Positions 54,590 through 64,000 of a stretch of 64,000 nucleotides of DNA are shown in pieces. Positions within the stretch are counted from its first letter, which is position 1, and the number at the start of each line of letters is the position of its first letter. Source of the stretch: Arthrobacter sp. ATA002 (lineage in GTDB: Bacteria; Actinomycetota; Actinomycetes; Actinomycetales; Micrococcaceae); the NCBI RefSeq assembly GCF_026898095.1, contig NZ_CP114015.1, forward strand, positions 2,480,001-2,544,000, given 5' to 3'. A model generated the notes under the pieces. That model was not told the origin of the DNA, made no database searches, and worked only from the letters and a program-made list of their open reading frames with translations. The position numbers were made by a program, and so were the translations under genes.

Positions 54590-55699
54590 GTGACCAACAT
54601 TTCCCCGCTGCATGACATATCCATCCGCGCCTTTGCCTCGGACAACTACTCCGGCGTGCATCCCGAGATCCTCGATGCGCTGACCGCCGCGAACCAGGGC
54701 CATCAGGTGGCCTACGGCGAAGACGTGTACACCGTGAAACTGCGCGAGGTCCTAACCGCGCACTTCGGCCCGCAGATGCGCGCCTTCCCGGTCTTCAACG
54801 GCACCGGCGCCAACGTGACCGCCCTGCAGTCGCTGCTGCCGCGTTGGGGTGCGGTCATCTGTGCCTCCACCGCCCACATCAACGTGGACGAGAACGGCGC
54901 ACCGGAGCGGATCGGCGGCATGAAACTGCTGCAGATCCCGGCACCGGACGGCAAGCTGACACCCGAACTGATCGACCAGGAGGCCTGGGGCTGGGGCGAT
55001 GAGCACCGCGCCCAGCCACTGGCCGTGTCCATCACCCAGTCCACCGAGCTCGGCACCCTCTACACCGTGGAGGAAATCACCGCCATTGCCGAGCACTGCC
55101 ACCAGCACGGCATGCTCCTGCACATGGACGGCGCCCGGCTGGGCAACGCCGCCGCAGCGCTGGGGGTAGGCATGGGCGCCATGACCACCGACGCCGGCGT
55201 CGACATCCTGTCCCTGGGCGGCACCAAGAACGGCATGATGTACGGCGAGTGCATCGTCTCGCTGAACCCCGAGGCCTCCCCCGGCCTGGATTACCTGCGC
55301 AAGATGAACATGCAGCTCGCTTCCAAGATGCGGTTCATCTCCGCCCAGTTCGTCGCCCTCTACGAGGATGACCTGTGGCTGCGCTCTGCCTCCCACGCCA
55401 ACGCCATGGCGCAGCGGCTGCGGGCCGCGGTGGAGAAGATCGACGGCGTGGAACTCACCCAGCCCACCGAGTCCAACGCGGTGTTCGCCAAGCTGCCGGC
55501 CGGAGTTGCCGACCGCCTGCGCTCCTCCGTCCGGTTCTACGACTGGGACCAGGCCACGGGCGAGGTGCGCTGGATGTGCACGTTCGACACCTCCGAGGCC
55601 GACGTCGACGCGTTTGCCGAAGCCATCGCGCGTGAGATTGCTGCCGGTCCGCATGCTCCCGGGACACCCGGCGACCCGGACGCACTGCCGATCAGCTAG
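54590..55699 (+). CDS. Low-specificity L-threonine aldolase-like PLP enzyme
   Basis: A 369-aa fold-type I enzyme. The family pattern RAFASDNYSGVHPEILDALT, AYGEDVYTVKLREVL, FPVFNGTGANVTALQSLL, the Asp-containing LLHMDGARLGNAAAALG and the PLP lysine in ILSLGGTKNGMMYGE are all present. It should split threonine or other beta-hydroxy amino acids to glycine and an aldehyde. GTG 54590 is the start. Its position behind DUF6421 and SDR suggests a small pathway, though the substrate could differ from threonine. Confidence 0.9.
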   Translation: MTNISPLHDISIRAFASDNYSGVHPEILDALTAANQGHQVAYGEDVYTVKLREVLTAHFGPQMRAFPVFNGTGANVTALQSLLPRWGAVICASTAHINVDENGAPERIGGMKLLQIPAPDGKLTPELIDQEAWGWGDEHRAQPLAVSITQSTELGTLYTVEEITAIAEHCHQHGMLLHMDGARLGNAAAALGVGMGAMTTDAGVDILSLGGTKNGMMYGECIVSLNPEASPGLDYLRKMNMQLASKMRFISAQFVALYEDDLWLRSASHANAMAQRLRAAVEKIDGVELTQPTESNAVFAKLPAGVADRLRSSVRFYDWDQATGEVRWMCTFDTSEADVDAFAEAIAREIAAGPHAPGTPGDPDALPIS

Positions 55700-55955
55700 T
55701 TTTTTGTTTTACCCGGCGGCTCCGGACTCTCTCCACAGGAGGGACCGGGGCCGCTGACGTTGGGGGCAGATTGAGGGATGCGCTGTGCACATCCCGGGGA
55801 GGCCGGACTTCAGGACGACTAAGCGGAATCCCCTCTTGCCGGGCGGACTGAACCTTCCCGCCGGATGCAACCCCTCCTAGGCTGGACAGGTAACGAATGG
55901 GATACGTCGGCGAGCCTCATCCTCCGCCCGGAGGCGGCCCCCGTAGTCTGCGAAG

Positions 55956-56593
55956 GTGAGTGCAATCGGTGACTTATCACAAGTACCCCCAGACTTCCTG
56001 AAAGCCCTCGGTTCCCTGCGGCGCGCCCAGTGCCGCCCGGAGCTGCACCTGAACGAAATTCCGGCTCCCGCCCGGCTGGCACCGTTCGCGGTGTCCCTGG
56101 GTGCGGAGGTCCTCGCCTCCGGCCCGCTGGCGCGCGATGAAGGGCTCGGACACGGGCCCTCAGGAATCGTCATTCCGGAGCAGACCGAACTCGCGACGGG
56201 CCGCTTTATCCTGCTGCATGACCCGGACGGGTCAGCCGTGTGGAACGGAACCTTCCGGATTGTCACCTACATCCGCGCCGAACTGGAACCGGATATGGGC
56301 AACGATGAGCTGGTGGGCTCGGTGGCCTGGACCTGGCTGGTGGAAGCCCTGCAGGAACACAAGGCCGGCTACACGTCAGCGGGCGGAACGGCGACCCGGA
56401 TCCTGTCCGAAAGCTACGGCACCCTGGCGGGCCGCGGCGATGCCATCGACATCGAGCTGCGGGCCTCCTGGACCCTGACGCCGCCGACGTCCAGGCACAT
56501 CTGGAAGCGTGGTCGGACATGGTCTGCACCTTCGCCGGACTGCCGCCGCTGCCGGAGGGCGTCACTCCCCTGCCGCGGGTGCGCCGCAGTTGA
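55956..56593 (+). CDS. DUF3000-family protein (frame broken once)
   Basis: About 212 aa after correction; a conserved actinobacterial protein of unknown function with no signal or membrane helix. Typical segments are PPDFLKALGSLRRAQCRPEL, PARLAPFAVSLGAEV, DELVGSVAWTWLVEALQEHK and LVTGTATRILSESYG-like TRILSESYGTLAGR. The frame breaks near 56478; the other frame restores ADVQAHLEAWSDMVCTFAGL and PPLPEGVTPLPRVRRS. GTG 55956 is the start. In related genomes it lies next to RNase D, as here. Confidence 0.86.
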
Positions 56594-56697
56594 TCCCTCA
56601 GAACCCCGTCCGTCGAACAGGAACATCCCGTGGCCCCGGCCTGCCGGCGTCGGCCCTGTCACTGCGGCACCGGCAGACTCGATAGACTGAGGTCCTT

Positions 56698-57992
56698 ATG
56701 ACCGTGCAAACACCCGGCTCCGCCCCGCAAACCCCATCCGCTGATCCGAACGGTGAACCTCCGGAGCTCCCGCTCCTGGCGGCGCCAAAAGACGGGGTGC
56801 CGCTGATCATCGACACCCCCCGGGGACTGGAACGCGCAGCCAAGGCCCTCGCCGCAGGGACCGGACCTGCAGGAGTCGACGCAGAGCGCGCCTCGGGGTT
56901 CCGCTACGGGCAGCGCGCCTTCCTGGTCCAAATCCGCCGGGAGGGTTCCGGTACCTGGCTGATAGATCCGGAACCCTTCGACAATCTGGACATCATTAAC
57001 GATGCCCTCTCAGGCGTCGAATGGATCCTGCACGCGGCAACCCAGGACCTGCCCTGCCTGTCCGAACTGGGCATGTGGCCCGATAGGCTCTTCGACACGG
57101 AACTGGCTGCACGCCTGGCCGGGCTCCCCCGCGTAGGTCTGGCCGCCGTGATCGAGAACCTGCTCGGGTTCACCCTGGCCAAGGAACACTCCGCCGCAGA
57201 CTGGTCCACCCGCCCGCTGCCCGAGCCCTGGCTCCGCTACGCGGCACTGGACGTCGAGGTCCTGGCGGAACTGCGGACTGAACTGATCAAGGTGCTCGAC
57301 GACGCCGGGAAACTCACCTTCGCGGAGCAGGAATTCGAGGCGATCCGCACCGCCCCGCCGGCGCCGCCCGGGTCGATCCCTGGCGGCGCACCAGCGGAAT
57401 GCACCAGCTGCGTGACCGCCGGCAGCTCGCCGTCGTCCGCGAGCTGTGGACCGAACGCGAACACCTCGCGGAAAACCGCGACACTGCACCGGGACGGCTG
57501 ATCCCGGACTCCGCGATCGTGGCCGCCGCGCGTGCCATGCCCACCACCGTGCCCCAGCTGCTGGGAACACCCGGCTTCCACGGCCGTGCCGCTCAAAAAG
57601 AGGCTCCGCGCTGGATGCGCTGCATTTCAGCGGGCCGGTCAACGAGGGACCTGCCCCCGCTGCACATTCCCACGCACGCCCCGCCGCCCCCTCGGGTATG
57701 GGCCAAGAACGATCCGGCCGCTGCGGCACGGCTGCAGACAGCCAAACCGCGGCTGGCAGCCGTGGCGGAGAAGCTGAATCTGCCGGTCGAGAACCTGCTG
57801 ACACCGGATACCCTGCGCCGGGTCGCGTGGCGTCCGCCGGCCACCATCGACCTGGACAGCATCAGCGCCGCACTGCGGGACCTCGGCGCGCGGGAATGGC
57901 AGATCGAACAGACAGCCGCGGTGATCACGGTTGCCTTCCTTGACCCCGATCCCCTGGTGGAGAAGGAAAAGGACACCGCCGGAACCCGCTAG
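56698..57992 (+). CDS. rnd: Ribonuclease D (frame broken three times)
   Basis: A 3'-5' exoribonuclease with DEDDy exonuclease and HRDC domains, about 431 aa corrected. The exonuclease motifs are VDAERASGFRYGQRAFLVQI (Asp, Glu), ILHAATQDLPCLSELG (Asp) and RYAALDVEVL (Tyr, Asp). The frame breaks near 57370 (GCCCGGG), then around 57600, then near 57645 where one base seems extra (GGG). Between breaks the HRDC segment MHQLRDRRQLAVVRELWTER and the C-terminal HIPTHAPPPPRVWAKNDPAA remain readable. The ATG has no alternative near. Confidence 0.88.
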
Positions 57993-58028
57993 GGTGCACG
58001 TGCCTGGCGGACGGTTAGGCTGGTGATC

Positions 58029-58460
58029 ATGCCAATAGTTGAATATGCCGACGGATCAGACCTCCCCGTTGCCGCCGTCGTACGACTGTACGACTCAGTA
58101 GGCTGGACCGCCTACACCGAAGACCCCGGAAAGCTGACTGCCGCCCTCGCCGGTTCCACGCTGCTCACCGTGGCCCGAGACGGCGCGGATCTGGCCGGCC
58201 TGGCACGTGTTATCACCGACGGACACTCCATCTGTTACCTGCAGGATGTCCTCGTTGACCCCCGGTACCAGCGAACAGGGCTGGGCAGGACCCTGGTCGA
58301 ACGTGTCCTGGCGCCGTATGCCCACGTGAGGCAAAAAGTGCTGCTCACGGATACCGAACCGGGCCAAAAGGCCTTCTATGAATCCCTCGGTTACCGGCAG
58401 GCGCGGGAAGAGGACGACGGCGGACCGGCAGTGCGGGCATTTGTCCGGTTTGATGCCTAG
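58029..58460 (+). CDS. GNAT-family N-acetyltransferase
   Basis: A 143-aa acetyltransferase: AVVRLYDSVGWTAYTEDPGK (the SVGW-x-xY pattern of small amine-acetylating GNATs), ICYLQDVLVDPRYQRTGLGR, then LVERVLAPYAHVRQKVLLTD and FYESLGYRQ. The acetyl-CoA motif RTGLGRTL is intact. GTG 58023 is an alternative start. Substrate unknown. Confidence 0.9.
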   Translation: MPIVEYADGSDLPVAAVVRLYDSVGWTAYTEDPGKLTAALAGSTLLTVARDGADLAGLARVITDGHSICYLQDVLVDPRYQRTGLGRTLVERVLAPYAHVRQKVLLTDTEPGQKAFYESLGYRQAREEDDGGPAVRAFVRFDA

Positions 58461-58486
58461 ACCGCACGGATAAGGGAACACCGACA

Positions 58487-59007
58487 GTGCTTTATGCAGT
58501 TTTCCCCATGGCTTGGGGCGTAGGGCTGTGGGCCCTTCTCAAAAACTTCCAAAACGGACGCGGCTACCTTCCGCCCTCATGGTGGTGGACCACCCTTCCC
58601 TTTGGCATCATTGGCGGCCTGACCGCATTGACGGCGCGCTCCCGGCCGCCGGCATCGCCGTGGGGTTGGTTGCCGCCGCCGCTGTCCACTTCTGGGCCTC
58701 AGCCCTCACCAGAAAAAGAGACATTCGCCGGGACGAGGCACCGTCCTACATCGGTAAATACGGTGTGGTCACCAAAACCATCTACAGCCTCGATTACGGA
58801 AGAATGAATCTGGAAGGGCGTGTGCAGATTGACGGAGACCGGGATATATCGGCCATTACCGTGGGGACAACCAAAAAGGTGGAGCTCCCCAAGGGCACCC
58901 GGGTCCGCATTGTTGCCTATTCCGGCGCCCAAACCGTCATTGTCGAACCGGACGGAAATTTCACCGGCGGCTACATGCTGAACGGAATTTACCAACCGGG
59001 CCGGTAA
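58487..59007 (+). CDS. NfeD-like membrane protein (frame broken once)
   Basis: About 173 aa after correction. The first frame gives MLYAVFPMAWGVGLWALL and WWWTTLPFGIIGGLTALTA; one missing base near 58625 hides the join to AAGIAVGLVAAAAVHFWASA. A C-terminal soluble domain follows (YIGKYGVVTKTIYSLDYGRM, LEGRVQIDGD, GTRVRIVAYSGAQTVIVEP), the OB-fold pattern of NfeD proteins. NfeD links membrane quality control and microdomain proteins; no flotillin gene is adjacent. Confidence 0.68.
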
Positions 59008-59136
59008 CGATCCGGCAACATGCGCTGGTGCACCGCGGGAGCCTGAATTATTCTCGGCCACCGGTCCGGGTCTCGCAACGTTTCCACCCTCCGGCCCGCG
59101 CATATCGATACCGCGCTGTACGGAAAGGCCACCGCC

Positions 59137-59568
59137 ATGCCCCACGCTGCCTCAACGGAGATCATCTACTCCACGGCCCTGTCATGTCCGCCCGAGGCGG
59201 TGTGGCGCGCCATCACCGCCACCAATGTGCCGCGCAGCTGGATGTGGAACTCCGTCCTGCGCGGTCCCATGGAGCCGGACACCGACTACTCGATGGGCGG
59301 GGATGACGGCCTCATTGTCGGAACGGTCCTGGATGCGGATGCCCCCTACCGGCTCGTGATGACCTTCGACGCGCGCTGGGATGAACAGGTGGCCGGCGAA
59401 CCGGCAGGAGAGCTGGAATACCTTATTACCCCCACCGGAGAGCACGAGTCCGTCTTCAGCGTGCGGCTGTCCGGCCTGACCGGAGTGACGGCGGATGCCG
59501 CTGCGCAGGACACACCGGATATTTATGCCGGTATGAAGTCCTGGCTGGAGGACAACGACTGCGGTTAG
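59137..59568 (+). CDS. SRPBCC-domain protein (AHSA1-like)
   Basis: A 143-aa START-like ligand-binding protein: STEIIYSTALSCPPEAVWRA, WMWNSVLRGPMEPDTDYSMG, GTVLDADAPYRLVMTFDARW and AGMKSWLEDND near the end. This is the polyketide-cyclase/AHSA1 group, which binds hydrophobic molecules. ATG 59137 has AAAGG ahead and is followed by MPHAAS. Function unknown. Confidence 0.87.
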   Translation: MPHAASTEIIYSTALSCPPEAVWRAITATNVPRSWMWNSVLRGPMEPDTDYSMGGDDGLIVGTVLDADAPYRLVMTFDARWDEQVAGEPAGELEYLITPTGEHESVFSVRLSGLTGVTADAAAQDTPDIYAGMKSWLEDNDCG

Positions 59569-59994
59569 TCCCAAGCCGCGGTTAGCTCGGTTGCAGTCGC
59601 TCAATCGGGTACGTTTCCGGCTTTATGACGCCTCCTCTTTTATGCCCGCCCTAAGTATTACCGGGTAAATTACAGCACCGTAATACTTCCAATGATTCTC
59701 AGTTGCGGTCGGCACCAAATGTGTCCATACTGATTCAAGTCACGATGTGACCGCATCCACATTGAGGGGAAAATTCCGGAGGCACAGCAACTGGCCGCAT
59801 GGAAACTTCCGCCGAAAACGCTATTCCATTGTCGAGCATTCAAGGCTTGCCACCGTCGCTCAGCCAATCATGGCCGAGGACTGGAGTATTCGGCCCCGCC
59901 CTTTGAGGAGAACCAAGCAACTGAAAATTAGACCACGAATTGCCGTTGTTGCTGCCATAATCGCCCTGCCCGGAGCCGGGAAACGGAGTTACCG
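59569..59994. other. AT-richer intergenic stretch with inverted repeat
   Basis: About 425 bases without a supported gene, clearly lower in GC than the flanks. It contains the inverted repeat described at 59653-59688 and the leader of the MFS gene. A short plus-strand frame (59747-59998) is basic and lacks coding bias, so it was not called. Confidence 0.55.
59653..59688. repeat. Inverted repeat AAGTATTAC...GTAATACTT
   Basis: Two 9-base arms, 59653-59661 and 59680-59688, are exactly complementary, 18 bases apart, in the low-GC leader 310 bases before the MFS gene. It may be a regulator site with two half-sites or a weak hairpin. No T-run follows. Confidence 0.6.
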
Positions 59995-61245
59995 ATGAAG
60001 CTTGGGCCGGAGTACCGGCGGATCTGGATCGGCAGCGCCTCCTCAAACCTCGCCGACGGCGTGACGTTTGTTGCGCTCCCCCTGCTGGCGGCCGCCATCA
60101 CGCGTGATCCGCTGGCCATTGCCGCCTTGTCAGTCGCCTATACCGCACCGCGCCTGCTGACGGTCCTGGGCATCGGCGTCCTGGTGGACCGCGTGGACCG
60201 GCGCCGGCTGCTTTATCTGGCCAACTTCTCCCGGGCAGCCGTCTTTGCCGCTCTCACCGCACTGGTGGCCGCCGACGCAGCACCCATGGCGGCCCTGTAC
60301 GCCGTCTATGCGTTTATGGGTATCGTCGAAACCATTTCCGACAGCACCGCCGTCGCCGTCCTGCCCCAGGCCGTTGCACCGGCCGGCCTGGACCGGGCCA
60401 ACAGCCAAATTGCGGGAACGCAGAGCTTGGTGGATGAATTCATCGGTCCGCCGCTGGGTGGATTCCTTTTCGGTCTGGCCGTGTTCGCGCCGTCACTGCT
60501 GACGGTCGGAGCCTTCCTCCTGGCCGGAGCCGCCTACTGGCGGCTGCGGCAGGACTATTCCGCCGCCCCCGGCAGCACCGGTGTCCGGCCGACAGGAGGA
60601 ATCCGGAGACAGATCCGGGAAGGTGCGGCATGGGCGGTGGGCCATCCCATCGTCCGGACCCTGATCATCATCGGTGCGCTGGCAAGCACCGGCTATATGA
60701 TTCCCTTCTCCTACCTCGTGCTCTATGCACGCGACGTGCTGGGCCTCGATGCCGCCGGCTACGGCCTGCTGTTGTCTTTTTCCGCTGTGGGCGGGCTGCT
60801 GGGCAGTTTCACCGCAAGCCGGATTCGCCGCGCCATCGGTTACGGCTGGACCATAACCGCGGCGCTCCTTGCCGGCGCCGCCGCCTTTGCCGTTATTGCC
60901 TGCACCACCAATGTGTGGGTGGTGGCCGGTGCCCTGGCGGTCTACATTGGCCATTCCGTGGTCTGGAACATCATGGCCGCCTCGCTCCGGCAACAACTGA
61001 CTCCGGCGGACCTCATGGGCAGGGTCGGGGCGGTGGGCCGGCTGGCCGGGCTGTTGGGGCTGACGCTGGGCGCAGTGCTGGGCGGCGTACTGGCCACCGC
61101 GTTCGGCCTGCGCGCGCCCTTCGGGTTCGCCGCAGTGTTTTTCACTGCCGCGGCCCTGCTGGCCCTGAGCGCGATGGGACACTTCCGGGCCTGGGAGCAT
61201 GCCGGCGCGGCCGAACCGGCATCACGTCCCGTTACTCCCCCGTAG
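59995..61245 (+). CDS. MFS transporter
   Basis: A 416-aa, 12-helix permease of the enterobactin-exporter/MFS_3 type: YRRIWIGSASSNLADGVTFV, LLTVLGIGVLVDRVDRRRLL (loop 2-3 motif), then NSQIAGTQSLVDEFIGPPLG and VVWNIMAASLRQQLTPADLM followed by GRVGAVGRLAGLLGL. The last two blocks are typical of this clade. It should export small molecules; no biosynthetic or resistance gene adjoins it. The last 14 bases overlap the convergent DinB gene end. Confidence 0.9.
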   Translation: MKLGPEYRRIWIGSASSNLADGVTFVALPLLAAAITRDPLAIAALSVAYTAPRLLTVLGIGVLVDRVDRRRLLYLANFSRAAVFAALTALVAADAAPMAALYAVYAFMGIVETISDSTAVAVLPQAVAPAGLDRANSQIAGTQSLVDEFIGPPLGGFLFGLAVFAPSLLTVGAFLLAGAAYWRLRQDYSAAPGSTGVRPTGGIRRQIREGAAWAVGHPIVRTLIIIGALASTGYMIPFSYLVLYARDVLGLDAAGYGLLLSFSAVGGLLGSFTASRIRRAIGYGWTITAALLAGAAAFAVIACTTNVWVVAGALAVYIGHSVVWNIMAASLRQQLTPADLMGRVGAVGRLAGLLGLTLGAVLGGVLATAFGLRAPFGFAAVFFTAAALLALSAMGHFRAWEHAGAAEPASRPVTPP

Positions 61246-61750
61246 TGCCGTCCAGCAGTTCCCGCACAATGTCCAGATGCCCGCAGTGCCGTCCGGTTTC
61301 CTCGATCATGTGCGTGACGATCCACCGCACGTTGTGCCCGGAGGGACTGCCGGAAACGGCGTCGTCGAGGTTGTAGCGGGAGAGCACTTCCCGGGATTCG
61401 GCACACGCGGCCTCGTAGTCGCTGATGATGGCAGCCAGGCTGTCGCCGGGACCGACCAGGAACTCCCCGTCGGGCTCGTCGTCGCTCCACCTGGTCGGCA
61501 CCCCGGCCTCGCCGTCGAGCCGCTCGCGGAACCAGCAGCGCTCGACGTCGGCCAGATGCCGCAGCAGCCCCGACACGGTGGTCAGTGACGGCAGCACGCG
61601 GCGGGCCGCATCGGCGTCACTGAGTCCTTCGGCTTTATGCACGGCGGTGGCGCGCAGGAAATCGAGAAAACCAGTAAGGATTTCCCGTTCGGTTCCGGCG
61701 TTGGGCGGTTCCGGCCGGGTGTCCGGCACGGCCTGCTGTTCCTGGGTCAT
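61232..61750 (-). CDS. DinB-family protein (DUF664)
   Basis: A 172-aa four-helix protein: EREILTGFLDFLRATAVHKA, TVSGLLRHLADVERCWFRER (first metal His), and IVTHMIEETGRHCGHLDIVR with the remaining histidines (H...H-x3-H). Members are metal-binding and some are thiol-dependent transferases (mycothiol-dependent enzymes) in actinobacteria. No partner gene nearby. Confidence 0.9.
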   Translation of the reverse strand: MTQEQQAVPDTRPEPPNAGTEREILTGFLDFLRATAVHKAEGLSDADAARRVLPSLTTVSGLLRHLADVERCWFRERLDGEAGVPTRWSDDEPDGEFLVGPGDSLAAIISDYEAACAESREVLSRYNLDDAVSGSPSGHNVRWIVTHMIEETGRHCGHLDIVRELLDGTTGE

Positions 61751-61807
61751 GTGAGTGTTCTCCTCGTGGGTGCGGGCATGGCGCCGGGCGGGATGCCGGC
61801 GCCTTGC

Positions 61808-64000
<2,193 letters not shown>

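Overview
The window is high-GC, gene-dense DNA from an actinobacterium. The gene set (release factor 3, DUF3000, DUF6421, a PnuC/RibM gene in the riboflavin operon, YkoFEDC under a TPP riboswitch, GTG starts, MT0933-type antitoxin-like protein) fits the Micrococcaceae, most likely an Arthrobacter-like genus. The placement is inferred from family content, not from a search. No prophage, integrase, transposase or CRISPR array was recognised, so this reads as a chromosomal core with a few accessory patches.

Layout. 0-9.5 kb: partial lipoprotein gene, an SDR, a GntR(YtrA-type)-ABC-permease operon behind a perfect operator palindrome, a DGPF/YCII protein with its ECF42-type sigma factor, an EthD-like protein, an MFS exporter, and a second ECF sigma factor overlapping a gene for a membrane-anchored partner. 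9.7-13.7 kb: TPP riboswitch and ykoF-ykoE-ykoD-ykoC, an ECF-type importer for thiamine or its hydroxymethylpyrimidine precursor. 13.8-15.8 kb: drug-efflux MFS and a universal stress protein. 15.9-20.5 kb (minus): FMN riboswitch, ribM, ribD, ribE, ribBA, ribH. 20.6-24.4 kb (minus): rpe, rsmB, fmt, def. 24.4-29.2 kb: a PD-(D/E)XK nuclease-like gene, seven tRNA genes, and an AT-richer accessory patch with small orphan genes and intergenic repeats. 29.2-36.5 kb: zapE, a rhodanese, sufE, ybaK, an alpha/beta hydrolase, msrB, a flavin reductase and a ferritin-like (EncFtn-type) gene. 36.5-44.6 kb: a compact V/A-type ATPase operon with unusual subunits. 44.6-64 kb: SDR, thiolase, prfC, a PadR-HAAS pair, small enzymes, a DUF6421-SDR-threonine aldolase cluster, DUF3000, RNase D, GNAT, NfeD-like, SRPBCC, MFS, DinB and a partial GH2 beta-galactosidase.

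The most important caveat is that about 25 single-base frame breaks occur in otherwise intact genes, including genes expected to be needed for growth (fmt, ribE). Nearly all are one-base losses in or next to short homopolymers. They look like assembly or base-calling errors, so frame-broken genes are given with the span of the presumed intact gene and the break is described.

The most unusual local biology is the V/A-ATPase operon. Subunit A carries a collagen-like Gly-X-Y leader built on a 21-bp tandem repeat, subunit I is short, a 71-aa orphan sits between C and I, a 39-bp repeat separates B and D, and an EncFtn-like ferritin gene lies just upstream. The DUF6421-SDR-aldolase cluster and the sigma factor with its unusual membrane partner are further candidates for undescribed function.
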